From Calothrix membranacea FACHB-236 (GTDB lineage Bacteria; Cyanobacteriota; Cyanobacteriia; Cyanobacteriales; Nostocaceae): DNA of 64,000 nt. Shown here one piece after another: positions 56,120-64,000 of this stretch. The stretch is from positions 40,568-104,567 of the forward strand of contig NZ_JACJPX010000024.1 of NCBI RefSeq assembly GCF_014696315.1, in the 5' to 3' direction. The notes below the pieces were generated by a model. The model saw only the letters and a program-made list of their open reading frames with translations, was not told where the DNA came from and made no database searches. Position numbers and translations under genes: made by a program. Each line of letters begins with the position of its first letter. Position 1 is the first letter of the stretch.

Positions 56120-57064
56120 ATGAATTTTAGTACTGCCTTACCTACTTTTGTAATTACGCTCAGAGAAGGAGTAGAAGCTGCTCTCGTCGTGGGAATTGTA
56201 CTGGCTTTGCTAAAAAAAGCTAAACAATCTCGACTCAATTCTTGGGTCTATGCGGGTGTTGGTGTTGGTGTTGTTTTAAGCGCGCTTATAGGTATAGTTT
56301 TTACTTGGTTAATTCAAATCTTAGGCGCAATTAATCCTCAATATACTTCGGTAGTTGAGCCAGTGATGGAAGGCATCTTTAGTGTCTTAGCAATAGTCAT
56401 GCTCAGTTGGATGCTAATCTGGATGACGAAACAAGCCAGATTTATGAAAGCTACAGTTGAGGGTGCTGTTACCGAAGCACTAACACAAAACTCGAATGCA
56501 GGTTGGGGCGTTTTTACATTAGTTTTAGTTGCTGTAATTCGTGAAGGTTTTGAAACCGTTTTATTTATTGCCGCTAATTTTCAACAAGGATTTATGCCTG
56601 CGTTGGGTGCAATTGGTGGTTTATTAACAGCAGTAGTGATTGGCGTACTCTTGTTTAAATGGGGTGTCAAAATTAATATTCGCCAATTTTTCCAAGTTAT
56701 GGGCGTTTTCTTAGTTTTGATAGTTGCTGGATTAGTAGTTTCTGCTTTGAAACATTTTGATGATGGCGTTGCTAATTTAGCACTCAGCAGCCGCGCTACA
56801 GAAAGCCTTTGTTTTTACTACGAACGCTTTACTAAAGTTCACTCTTGCATTTTAGGGCCAATGGTTTTGAATACTTCTAAAATCTTGCCCGATGAACAAT
56901 TTCCTGGTATTATTCTCAAGTCTTTGTTTGGCTACAGAGAAAATCTTTATCTTGTGCAAGCAATTGGCTACTTAACATTCTTGCTGACAGTTGGTGGTAT
57001 TTATTTCCGGAGTATTACAGGTAATTCTTCTCAAGATACTAAGAATTTGCGTTCTGTACAATAA
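56120..57064 (+). CDS. FTR1-family high-affinity iron permease
   Basis: A 314-residue permease with about seven helices. The two iron-coordinating motifs are REGVE (15-19) and REGFE (141-145), exactly as in yeast Ftr1p, where REXXE carries the Fe(III). A VVSALKHFDDG stretch follows near 205-215. It lies in the plus-strand cluster with a multicopper oxidase and a ferritin-like protein, matching the ferroxidase/permease logic. It converges on a binding-protein gene. Confidence 0.93.
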   Translation: MNFSTALPTFVITLREGVEAALVVGIVLALLKKAKQSRLNSWVYAGVGVGVVLSALIGIVFTWLIQILGAINPQYTSVVEPVMEGIFSVLAIVMLSWMLIWMTKQARFMKATVEGAVTEALTQNSNAGWGVFTLVLVAVIREGFETVLFIAANFQQGFMPALGAIGGLLTAVVIGVLLFKWGVKINIRQFFQVMGVFLVLIVAGLVVSALKHFDDGVANLALSSRATESLCFYYERFTKVHSCILGPMVLNTSKILPDEQFPGIILKSLFGYRENLYLVQAIGYLTFLLTVGGIYFRSITGNSSQDTKNLRSVQ

Positions 57065-57070
57065 CCAAAA

Positions 57071-57103
57071 GTAGGGTGCGTTGCGCTGAAGCTAACGCAC
57101 CAT
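57071..57103. repeat. palindromic repeat between convergent genes
   Basis: GTAGGGTGCGTT and AACGCACCAT form imperfect arms around GCGCTGAAGCT. A member of the family at 4131 and 8793. It lies between the FTR1 and binding-protein stops. Confidence 0.6.
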
Positions 57104-57111
57104 CAAGAATT

Positions 57112-58011
57112 TCATGATGAAGATAAAACTTGTGTGAGTTTCTGACAAGCCTTTTGAATTGCGTTTATACTACCAGGATTAACTAGCCCATAATAATCAA
57201 AACTATAAACTCGATTATTTTTAGTTGCTTGTAATTGCTGCCAAAAAGCTTCTTTTTTCAAAGAATCTAAAAGCTGAGGATCTGTACTATTCACGACAAT
57301 TAAAACATCTGGATTTGCCTCCAAAACTTTCTCAGCCGAAAGCGTCACATATCCGCCAATGGGACTTTTACCCTGAAAGTCTGCAACTAAGTTTTTAGCA
57401 TCAAATTTGGCGAGTAAATCTCCAGCCCAACTATTTTTATTCGGTGCTAAAATTGGTTGACGGCTAACAAGCACCAAAGTTGAAGGATTATGAGTTGGTT
57501 TATCTGCTAAAAAACTTTGGTAGCGATTCAACAAAGGTTGAGGATTTACACCTATTAAGTCAGCCAGCTTTTGAGTTAGTTTTTCTAAAGATTCCCAACT
57601 ATTAACTTGAGTAAGAATAGTAGAAATTCCCAATTGCTTGAGCTTTTCAATCGGCTGATTAGAAAAGCCTTCTGCACCAATTACTAAATCTGGCTGCAAA
57701 GCGATAATTTTTTCTAAATTAGGAGGGGTTTGTCCTTCACTTACACGAGGAATATTAGCAAAATTGGGATCATCTTTAAATAATCTGCTACCAGTAATAC
57801 CTACTAATTTAGTTTTATCAAGTTGATAAATAATATCAGCAGATAAGGAAGAAAGCGCCACAACTCTTTTTGCTGATACTTTAGTTAGCTCTTGAGAATT
57901 AGAGTTTGCAGTTGATTGATTCAATGGCTGTTGAATAGTTGCAGAGTTACAAGCAAACAAAAAGATACTTAATAAAATTCCTAAAGTGGATAATATCCAA
58001 CGACGAGGCAT
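57112..58011 (-). CDS. metal/siderophore/B12-type periplasmic binding lipoprotein
   Basis: A 299-residue lipoprotein: lipobox LFAC (Cys about residue 21), then a binding-protein fold with a single long linker helix (RVVALSSLSADIIYQLDKTK, ALQPDLVIGAEGF, DYYGLVNPGSI), as in FecB/BtuF/HutB. It would deliver iron-chelate, haem or cobalamin to an ABC transporter, whose permease is not in this window. It converges on the FTR1 gene, so metal acquisition is a shared theme. Confidence 0.85.
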   Translation of the reverse strand: MPRRWILSTLGILLSIFLFACNSATIQQPLNQSTANSNSQELTKVSAKRVVALSSLSADIIYQLDKTKLVGITGSRLFKDDPNFANIPRVSEGQTPPNLEKIIALQPDLVIGAEGFSNQPIEKLKQLGISTILTQVNSWESLEKLTQKLADLIGVNPQPLLNRYQSFLADKPTHNPSTLVLVSRQPILAPNKNSWAGDLLAKFDAKNLVADFQGKSPIGGYVTLSAEKVLEANPDVLIVVNSTDPQLLDSLKKEAFWQQLQATKNNRVYSFDYYGLVNPGSINAIQKACQKLTQVLSSS

Positions 58012-58650
58012 AATTAATCCTTAGTACTTATATTGGTGTTTAAATAACTTATACCAAATCCAATAATGTTTGCGACAAATCAATAAGATTTTAGAGGTCA
58101 AGGCATTGCCTTGCCCCTACAATCTGACGTATTCTTTTTTCAAATTATTATGAGTCAGTACTAAATTAATGAGAATTATATTCTTAGTAAATAATTTGAA
58201 ATTTAAATTTGATGAGTATCCTAAAATTTACTATGCGAAATTCAATGAAATCTATAGATACAAATTATATATTTTATAAATTAAGCGAGAGACAAGCAAC
58301 ATATTCTCCATATTTCTGTAATGTATTATACATTTTATTTTAAATAAAAAAAGACGAGTAATGACACTAGTCAAAACCCTTAGTAAGGTGTGACCGTGCT
58401 ACTCGCCAGTAACTATACAAGGTTTATTGAGAAATACTATATTTAATATAGGTTAATAAGTAGTTAAAATATTGTTCACACAAGAACAAATATTTAGAAA
58501 ACATCAATAGTTTATAGTAAATTATTTTACTTGAAAAAATGCTTCATCAAGTCTTGATTTCTTTTATTAAAGTAGATAATTTTACACTTTATACTTCTCA
58601 TTTATAGTCGGTACGGAAACAAAGAAGTTGCTTTTAAAGCAAATGGGAGT
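58012..58650. other. intergenic region with dispersed repeat
   Basis: About 640 bp. Left part holds the second copy of the ~90-bp element (58051-58141). Around 58355-58405 a nested stem (CGAGTA/TACTCG outside, ACAC/GTGT inside) could fold, but it is weak. The rest is AT-rich with no gene. Promoter for the binding-protein gene should lie here. Confidence 0.5.
58051..58141. repeat. dispersed repeat, copy 2 of the ~90-bp element
   Basis: It aligns with 403-493: AATAATGTTTGCGACA, CAAGGCATTGCCTTG, CCCCTACAATCT, ATTCTTTTTT in order. The CAAGGCATTGCCTTG core is self-complementary. Both copies lie upstream of minus-strand genes. Confidence 0.7.
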
Positions 58651-59301
58651 TTAGTTGACTTTGCCAAAATCTTCTGGAGTATTACAGTTAAACAGCATTT
58701 CTGGTTCCAGTAAAGGCAAAACTTGCACAGAATTTTGCTTCAACCACTGTTGAAACGATCGCCCGCCTTGATTGATAAACTCTAAGAGTTCAGGTAAACA
58801 TCTTTGGCGATAAAAACCACACAGAGGTTCCCATCCTTTCGCATGATGAGCCAAAGCTGCGATCGCATCATCCCCCACAGTATCTAATCTAGCTATCCAC
58901 TCTTGCAGCGCCTCAACCCTTAACCTGGGCAAATCGCAAGCCAGCAGCAGCACCCAATTCGTTTGCACCTGTGCTAGTCCTTGAGCGAATCCCACCAGTG
59001 GGCCCTGGGGTTGGGGACTGGGGATTAGGGACTGGGGATTAGGGACTGGGGATGAGGGAGATGAGGGAGATGAGGGGGATGAGGATAATTCTTGGATAAA
59101 TTTACAATCAGGTAGAAGCAAGTGTTGATAGCGTTCTGGCCAGGGAGTAACTATATAAACGGTATCAGCACAAGCTTGAGCAATGGTACAAACACGCTCT
59201 AACAAAGGTATTCCTTGAATTTTGAGCAAAGCTTTATCTTCACCCATCCGCGAACTTTGACCACCTGCAAGCACAATTGCTGTTAATTTGGTGTTTGCCA
59301 T
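58651..59301 (-). CDS. mobA: molybdenum cofactor guanylyltransferase with repeat-derived insertion
   Basis: A 216-residue nucleotidyltransferase adding GMP to molybdopterin. The N-terminal IVLAGGQSSRMGEDKALL (9-26) is the MobA phosphate loop; VLLLACDLPRLRVEAL matches the metal-binding region. Residues about 71-98 (SSPSSPSSPVPNPQS and following) are encoded by tandem GATGAGG/GGGATTA units inserted in frame, which homologous proteins lack. The ATG at 59301 is preferred over an upstream frame start. Confidence 0.88.
   Translation of the reverse strand: MANTKLTAIVLAGGQSSRMGEDKALLKIQGIPLLERVCTIAQACADTVYIVTPWPERYQHLLLPDCKFIQELSSSPSSPSSPSSPVPNPQSLIPSPQPQGPLVGFAQGLAQVQTNWVLLLACDLPRLRVEALQEWIARLDTVGDDAIAALAHHAKGWEPLCGFYRQRCLPELLEFINQGGRSFQQWLKQNSVQVLPLLEPEMLFNCNTPEDFGKVN
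59008..59091. repeat. short tandem repeats inside mobA
   Basis: GGGACTGGGGATTA and GATGAGGGA units, of the same kind found between genes in this window, lie within the mobA coding region and keep frame. Confidence 0.8.
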
Positions 59302-59350
59302 TTTTATATCTTCCTCATCCCCCTTGCTTGGAAACATCAGCTTGCTATAT

Positions 59351-59547
59351 TAATGTATCGGGATGCAATGCCATTGTATCGGCTGACATTGTTAATGCAT
59401 CGGGATGCAATGCCATTGTATCGGCTGACATTGTTAATGTATCGGGATGCAATGCCATTGTATTGCCTGACATGGTTAATGCATTGGGATGCAATGCCAT
59501 TGTATTGCCTGACATTGTTAATGCATCGGGATGCAATGTAATTTTAG
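59351..59547. repeat. 42-bp tandem array (4.7 copies)
   Basis: Copies start at 59351, 59393, 59435, 59477 and 59519 (partial). Each 42-bp unit is made of two diverged 21-bp halves, sharing TGTATCGG and CATT. It is open in several frames (for example ALHPDALTMSADTM repeats on the minus strand), but no start signal supports a gene. It lies between mobA and the convergent-oriented neighbour. Confidence 0.8.
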
Positions 59548-59565
59548 TAGCCAATAGCCAATCCC

Positions 59566-61644
59566 TCATCCCCTACTTTGACTCTGCTGCACTTGTTGCC
59601 ACATTTGTTCTACACTTTCTGCTGGTGCAAGACATTTCAAACCTTGGCAAACTAAGGCAATGCTGTTGTCTGGCAAATTGGATACTGCTGCAAACACCAC
59701 CGTAGGCAAATGCTTGGGGATGAAAGACTTGATATGTTCAGTAGTGCTAGTGCGAATCAAAGTAGAATTGCGATACCAATCTAAAGCTGTAAATAAACTG
59801 GGACAAGCTTGAGTAGCACTACTCATCACACTCCGAAAGGCTTTTAAACCTTGTTCGGCTAAATTTAGATAATCGAGATTATCAGTAAGTAAAGTGAGAC
59901 GCACAAGATTAGCGATCGCAATTCCGTTGGCTGAGGGTGTAGCATTATCTGCATAACTGCGTTCGCGGACGATTAAATCTTGACTTGCATCAATTGCAGC
60001 ATTGTAATAGCCACCTAATTCTACACTCCAGAGAAATTCGTTGAATTCATCTTGCAGTGCGATCGCTTTTTCTAACCAAAATGCAGGGGAAGATACATTT
60101 CCCATCCCTAAAGAAGCTTGGTGTAAATCTAGTAGCGCTTTAATAAAAAATGCGTAATCTTCAGACTGCGCTAAAAGATGGGGTTGATTGTCATAATTAA
60201 GGCGGTGAAAACGCCCATCAACAAACTGATGCACCAGAATGAAGTTTGCCGCTTTTGCTGCTATTTCCAAATATGATGCTTGTTGAAATACCACAGATGC
60301 TCTTGCTAAACCGGAAATCATTAAGCTATTCCACGCCACAATCATCTTTGTATCTGTGACTGAGGGAATGCGTCCCGGCCATTTGGTGGTTTTGGCTTCT
60401 TGGTTATTCCGTGCAGGGGGGAAAGTATCTAATGATTCAGCATTTACACCGTATCTAGCGGTAAATAATTTATGTAGAGCGATTTCTAATGTGTCACTCA
60501 GTTTACCTGGATGTCGCCTTTGCAACACAATCTGCCCTTCAAAGTTACCATTAGCGCTGACTGTAAATTGCTGTTGTAATTCAGCTAGTTCCTCATCTGT
60601 GAGCAGTTCTTCTAGTTCGCCATAACTCCAAACGTAAAATGCACCTTCCTCTGGCTCTACTGCTGTGGAATTGGTGAAACTATCAGCATCTTGGGCGGCG
60701 TAGAAATAACCTTCAGGAGCAGTCATTTCTCTTTTAAGCCATTCTACAGTTTTAGCGATCGCTCGCTCAAATGCTGGTTCTTCTACTCCTGCACTCCATA
60801 AATTCGCCAAATACTCGACAATCTGACCATTGTCGTAGAGCATCTTTTCAAAATGGGGTACTGTCCACGTAGGGTCAACAGTATAACGGTGAAAACCACC
60901 AGCCACATGGTCAAAAATCCCGCCCAGCACTAAATCTAGCCCGCGCTGGGTAACAACTTGTGCGCCATCATAGCGTGATGGAAAATTTAATCTATTTAAA
61001 CGTAATGCTAATTCGCCATAGGGAATCATCGGGAAACTATTCCCAGATGGGTTAGGGGTAATTATTGCGGTGCAAGTTTCCCAACCTTTGCGGAGTAATT
61101 CATTTTCTGCAACATCCCCACCTGTACCATCTTGCAACACAGCCGAGGTGAGCAAAGCTTCCACAATTACGGCTTTGCGTTGCTGCAAATCATTTTTTTC
61201 TGTATCGTAGTAGCGCCGAATAGCTTGTAAAACTTGCAAAAACCCAGGACGGCCGTAACGCGGTTCTAAAGGAAAATAAGTACCAGCGTAAAACGGAACT
61301 AAATCATCGGGAGAGAGAAATGCATTTAATGGCCATCCTCCCTGACCACTCATCATTTGCAAAGCTTGCATATAAATGCTATCGATATCTGGTCTTTCTT
61401 CCCTATCTACTTTGATGGGGAGAAAATTAGCATTCATGTACTCAGCAATAGTCAGGTCAGAAAAAGCCTCACCTTCCATGACAGTACACCAGTGACAACT
61501 AGAGTAGCCAATAGAAAGAAAGATAGGTAGATTCTTTTCCTTTGCAGTTGCTAGTGCTTCATCACACCAAGACCACCAATCAATAGGGTTCTCAGCGTGT
61601 TTGCGGAGATAGAGACTCTTAGCTTCAACAAGACGGTTAGTCAT
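59566..61644 (-). CDS. thioredoxin-domain (DUF255/YyaL) protein
   Basis: A 692-residue protein of the YyaL/spermatogenesis-associated-20 family. N-terminal thioredoxin-like domain: HAENPIDWWSWCDEALA then IFLSIGYSSCHWCTVME (CxxC, about residues 47-50). The C-terminal two-thirds is an (alpha/alpha)6-type barrel with repeated helices (VAGGFHRYTVDPTWTVPHFE, AVKTVEW-like). The cellular role is uncertain. Its 3' end is next to the 42-bp array. Confidence 0.92.
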   Translation of the reverse strand: MTNRLVEAKSLYLRKHAENPIDWWSWCDEALATAKEKNLPIFLSIGYSSCHWCTVMEGEAFSDLTIAEYMNANFLPIKVDREERPDIDSIYMQALQMMSGQGGWPLNAFLSPDDLVPFYAGTYFPLEPRYGRPGFLQVLQAIRRYYDTEKNDLQQRKAVIVEALLTSAVLQDGTGGDVAENELLRKGWETCTAIITPNPSGNSFPMIPYGELALRLNRLNFPSRYDGAQVVTQRGLDLVLGGIFDHVAGGFHRYTVDPTWTVPHFEKMLYDNGQIVEYLANLWSAGVEEPAFERAIAKTVEWLKREMTAPEGYFYAAQDADSFTNSTAVEPEEGAFYVWSYGELEELLTDEELAELQQQFTVSANGNFEGQIVLQRRHPGKLSDTLEIALHKLFTARYGVNAESLDTFPPARNNQEAKTTKWPGRIPSVTDTKMIVAWNSLMISGLARASVVFQQASYLEIAAKAANFILVHQFVDGRFHRLNYDNQPHLLAQSEDYAFFIKALLDLHQASLGMGNVSSPAFWLEKAIALQDEFNEFLWSVELGGYYNAAIDASQDLIVRERSYADNATPSANGIAIANLVRLTLLTDNLDYLNLAEQGLKAFRSVMSSATQACPSLFTALDWYRNSTLIRTSTTEHIKSFIPKHLPTVVFAAVSNLPDNSIALVCQGLKCLAPAESVEQMWQQVQQSQSRG

Positions 61645-61814
61645 GAGCGGATGGGAGTGAGTTGCTTTCTTTGCTCAGTCTATCGTTCTCAAGCCTTGCC
61701 TTATTTGGAAAACTACTGATTTTATAGATAAAATTTGCAATTATTTTTCATCAACTTACTTCATAAAAGATAAAATTTATTTAATGAATGAAAATTAATT
61801 GATTATATTTTTTT

Positions 61815-62297
61815 ATGAATAATCAGCAATCTGAAACAATTGAAAACGAAAAACAGGTAGATTACAAAGCCCTGTTAACCAATGCAAAGCTGGCTTTAAA
61901 GGTTCAATATCAGAAATCAGCTGCTTTAGCGTCACAACTGGAAGCGGTAAAAACTCAGTTAGAGCAAGTTAAAGCTGAAAATAAAATTCTCAAGGAAAGT
62001 ACTTATGAAGATGTAGTTAAACACTTTGAGGCGCGCGCCCAAGCAGCAGAAGCAAGAGCGCTAAAAACTGAAGTGCGCCAAAAGTTCCTCGAAGCAAATG
62101 GTTGTAAGGATGACGAGAGCTTCGATACTTTATGGGAAACCATTAAAAATCAAATTCAAATCCAAGAAGGTGAAGTGAGAATCATTTCTAAAAATGGTAC
62201 GCCTAAGTTCACTTTTACAGGCACGCTACTGAGTTTGAAAGATTTTATTCAATCTCTCAAAGAGAATCAAATCTCTAGAAAATTTTTTTTAGATTAG
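61815..62297 (+). CDS. coiled-coil protein, 160 aa
   Basis: A soluble protein whose first 105 residues are a long coiled coil (KALLTNAKLALKVQYQKSAA, then LASQLEAVKTQLEQVKAENK). The C-terminal 55 residues (WETIKNQIQIQEGEVRIISK and following) look beta-rich. Not recognised; layout is reminiscent of phage scaffold-like proteins but there are no phage neighbours. Single gene, AT-rich upstream. Confidence 0.7.
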   Translation: MNNQQSETIENEKQVDYKALLTNAKLALKVQYQKSAALASQLEAVKTQLEQVKAENKILKESTYEDVVKHFEARAQAAEARALKTEVRQKFLEANGCKDDESFDTLWETIKNQIQIQEGEVRIISKNGTPKFTFTGTLLSLKDFIQSLKENQISRKFFLD

Positions 62298-62306
62298 CCT
62301 AGTAGT

Positions 62307-62334
62307 TTGGCTAGCCAACTTTTTTTGTTAGCCA
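62307..62334 (+). terminator. possible terminator
   Basis: TTGGCTA and TAGCCAA arms with CTTTTTTTG in the loop region, just after the coiled-coil gene. The alternative fold is the tight TTGGCTAGCCAA palindrome followed by the T-run. Confidence 0.5.
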
Positions 62335-62372
62335 ATAGCGGGAAAGAACTGGTAAAAATCTCTCCCCTACTG

Positions 62373-63182
62373 TTAATTTTTGGTTGCTGTACCACTATTA
62401 GGAATACGTTCAATTTGCGCGTATCCAGTGAAAATTAATTGTTTACCTTGAGTTTCTAATCGGTTGAGCCGCATAGTAATGCCATCAAGATCAAAGCTCT
62501 CCAAATCGACCATCTGATCCAAAATTTCTGCTAATGCGGCGCTTAAGGTTTGAGAAATTTTCCATTGAGATTCTGGCACAGTAGCCGCTTCAAACTTCGG
62601 ATCGCAGAAATTAAGCCTACGTCGCCGCTCAATTGCTATGGTTGCACTTAAGCTAATCGGTACGATTTCGCCGTTGCTGAGGTCGGCTTGAGCTAAAATC
62701 CGCACCTGATTGTTGGGTAACAGCTGGAATTGCATAGCTTCAAAGGATACCACCTCACCCCCAGGTATACCACTTAAAGCAGGTAGCGAAAGATTTTGCA
62801 GTCGCTTCTTCACTAGTTCTGCCTGAAAAGCTTGGTTAATACTTGCTTCTGATAGGGTAACTTGGGCAATAGCTTGGGTGGGTTGCTTAAGAGTCAGTTT
62901 TCCTCTCAAAACGTTACTGAAATCAATTACTACAGCATCGGTCTGAAAGGATAATTCTTCGGCTCTAAAATCTCCCCGAATAACCAGCCCTCGTCCACTC
63001 ATTTTGAAGCTATCAATGCTACCTTGCAAAAGTTTACTTGAAGGATGGCATTGGACAAAGACTTCTACTAACTCGCTTTGAGTAAATAAGTAGCGAATTG
63101 TTTTACTAGCAACGGTGTTAAGTAAACGCTCTCCCCAATCACCGTCAGTAGAATTGGTTAAACTTGTCAGGCTGTTAAACAT
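62373..63182 (-). CDS. DUF2993 (LmeA-like) lipid-associated protein
   Basis: A 269-residue protein starting MFNSLTSLTNSTDGDWGERL, with a beta-rich repeat (VEVFVQCHPSSKLLQGSIDS, then FKMSGRGLVIRGDFRAEELS) typical of DUF2993/LmeA proteins, which bind lipids. No signal peptide. GGAGG lies nine bases before the ATG at 63182; a TTG start further upstream is less likely. Role in membrane maintenance is inferred from the family. Confidence 0.82.
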   Translation of the reverse strand: MFNSLTSLTNSTDGDWGERLLNTVASKTIRYLFTQSELVEVFVQCHPSSKLLQGSIDSFKMSGRGLVIRGDFRAEELSFQTDAVVIDFSNVLRGKLTLKQPTQAIAQVTLSEASINQAFQAELVKKRLQNLSLPALSGIPGGEVVSFEAMQFQLLPNNQVRILAQADLSNGEIVPISLSATIAIERRRRLNFCDPKFEAATVPESQWKISQTLSAALAEILDQMVDLESFDLDGITMRLNRLETQGKQLIFTGYAQIERIPNSGTATKN

Positions 63183-63419
63183 AGAGATTTGCCTCCGCAA
63201 AACTTCTTAGGCTTCATTATCAACGCCTCTGAGCTAGGTGAAGACATACTCCAGTAGTCATACTAGCAAGCTCTTACCTCGTTTTATGTTCTTGTTAGCA
63301 ATACATTTATGTGGGAAATGCCCACCAAAACCCTGATATGGTGGGCATTGCCTACAAATAAACTTCAGGTGAGAATTTTTTCAAAAATTAAACTGGATTC
63401 CTATATTTGCTTCCCAGTT

Positions 63420-63617
63420 CTACCCAGAGAATGCACCTGAATCTAGTTTCCACTCCTGCTTCAGCAATTCTTTGTAATTTGCTTCTTGAATCAACATCTG
63501 CTCGTACAGTTTGAGCAAAAATGCCTGGGCTTGTTCATGAGACATATACTGCACTTGGTTAGCAAAGCTTCTCAGGCTAAATTCTTGTTCTAAAGATAAT
63601 TTAATGGGCTGATTCAT
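63420..63617 (-). CDS. nblA: phycobilisome degradation protein NblA
   Basis: A 65-residue protein with the NblA pattern: LSLEQEFSLRSFANQVQYMS (8-27), HEQAQAFLLKLYEQMLIQEA and YKELLKQEW. NblA tags phycobiliproteins for ClpC-dependent proteolysis, typically under nitrogen or sulfur starvation. The ribosome-binding site AGGAG (63624-63628) is next to a short hairpin (63630-63644). It is a small single gene. Confidence 0.95.
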   Translation of the reverse strand: MNQPIKLSLEQEFSLRSFANQVQYMSHEQAQAFLLKLYEQMLIQEANYKELLKQEWKLDSGAFSG

Positions 63618-63629
63618 TGCTGGCTCCTG

Positions 63630-63644
63630 CGCCCAAATTGGGCG
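63630..63644 (-). promoter_or_regulatory. 5'-UTR hairpin next to the nblA ribosome-binding site
   Basis: CGCCCAAATTGGGCG is self-complementary and lies one base upstream of AGGAG. It could modulate translation. Inferred from symmetry and position. Confidence 0.45.
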
Positions 63645-63777
63645 ACAACTAGAAGGTCAATACTGGCTATCTTTGTCTAAAGCTAATTACCTCACTAATT
63701 TCAGTAGGTCATTCACTCATTGAGGTATTGGGCATTCCCTTGTTTAGGGGTATAGCGCATGAGTGTGACTGGTTTGT

Positions 63778-63794
63778 GTAGTTATGTTAACTAC
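63778..63794. promoter_or_regulatory. 17-bp palindrome upstream of nblA
   Basis: GTAGTTATGTTAACTAC has perfect 7-base arms with a 3-base centre. It lies about 160 bp upstream of nblA, where a starvation regulator could bind. Confidence 0.4.
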
Positions 63795-63966
63795 TATAAC
63801 AAAATATTTACAAAATGGAGATGAGATAGCCGTATACAGAAATGCAGTCTGCTGGGTTAAACACCCAAGTAAAGCGATCGCACTGCTGTTTTTGACTTAT
63901 ATAGAACCCATTTGACATCTTTACAATTATCATCTAAGGTTCTCATACCCGTTGAATCTAACTGCT

Positions 63967-64000
63967 ATGAGCTATTCCACCAGCCTTACTGATGAAGAGT
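63967..64000 (+). CDS. start of a probable IS5-type transposase, cut by the window edge
   Basis: Eleven codons are visible (MSYSTSLTDEE), which matches the opening of many IS5/IS4-like transposases (MSYxxxLTDEEW). The assignment rests on this short match only, so the insertion sequence and its terminal repeats cannot be confirmed. Confidence 0.4.
   Translation, partial: MSYSTSLTDEE

Larger units (their letters stand above)
63618..63966. other. intergenic region between nblA and the transposase fragment
   Basis: About 350 bp. Holds the hairpin at 63630-63644 and a 17-bp palindrome GTAGTTATGTTAACTAC at 63778-63794. The right end of the region probably belongs to an insertion sequence. No exact NtcA-type GTA-N8-TAC was found. 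Confidence 0.5.

Noticed and set aside
58355..58405. Small structured RNA
   Set aside because: Only two short nested stems, no covariation evidence; noted but not called.
59277..59705. Plus-strand frame with CINVSGCNAIV repeats
   Set aside because: Open because of the 42-bp array; overlaps mobA and the DUF255 gene on the other strand; no recognisable product.
63618..63966. NtcA site (GTA-N8-TAC) for nblA
   Set aside because: The closest dyad, GTAGTTATGTTAACTAC, has the wrong spacing (11 bases).

Overview
The window is chromosomal DNA from a cyanobacterium, most likely a filamentous heterocyst-forming type (Nostocales). The evidence is a phycobilisome-degradation protein (NblA), a high-light-inducible Chl-binding protein, frequent GCGATCGC (HIP1) octamers, and many short heptanucleotide-type tandem repeats between genes. 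Coding is dense but mosaic, with genes on both strands in short operons. I saw no rRNA, tRNA or CRISPR array. The only insertion-sequence coding I can suggest is a fragment at the right edge.

Left part (1-24.3 kb): a partial hypothetical gene; a 273-bp array of 21-bp units; an Hsp70-like ATPase and a membrane protein; a compact Mrp-type cation/proton antiporter operon (mrpC-D-E-F-G, an MbhD-like subunit, mrpB); a DOMON-like protein overlapping a sugar-kinase-like phosphotransferase; a zinc-ribbon/L12-like protein; an M50 protease; an MFS transporter; an FHA protein; then housekeeping genes pgl, rph, an adenylate kinase, a CobA-like P-loop relative, dcd and thyX (both in dTMP supply), an HLIP, a DUF4114 protein and a thioredoxin-like protein.

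Middle (24.3-51 kb): aroA and acs converging; a short regulator-like protein; a BrnT-type toxin-antitoxin pair; a LapA-like protein; a phosphohexomutase; a RecB/Cas4-like nuclease; a transglutaminase with an N-terminal propeller-like part; a P2A Ca-type ATPase followed by recF; an MgtC-like protein; a PEP-synthase-like enzyme; a baeRF-type protein; a DUF1361 membrane protein; a lipoprotein; and a cobalt/nickel ECF transporter (cbiM-cbiQ-cbiO).

The most interesting region is 51.6-58 kb, a probable iron-acquisition island. It encodes a Tat-exported two-domain multicopper oxidase, two histidine-bearing membrane proteins of unknown family, a small membrane protein, a helix-hairpin-helix lipoprotein, a ferritin-like protein, an FTR1 iron permease with two REGxE motifs, and a convergent metal/siderophore-type binding lipoprotein. 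This resembles the yeast Fet3/Ftr1 logic (oxidise Fe(II), then permeate) with extra parts I cannot name. A Fur-like sequence and a 17-bp palindrome lie upstream of the oxidase gene.

Right edge (58.6-64 kb): mobA carrying a repeat-derived insertion, a second 42-bp array, a thioredoxin-domain (DUF255/YyaL) protein, a coiled-coil protein, a DUF2993 protein, nblA and the start of a probable transposase.

Several dispersed repeat families recur: a MITE-like element (2 copies), a roughly 50-bp element just downstream of minus-strand genes (3 copies), a roughly 90-bp element (2 copies), and palindromes in convergent gaps.
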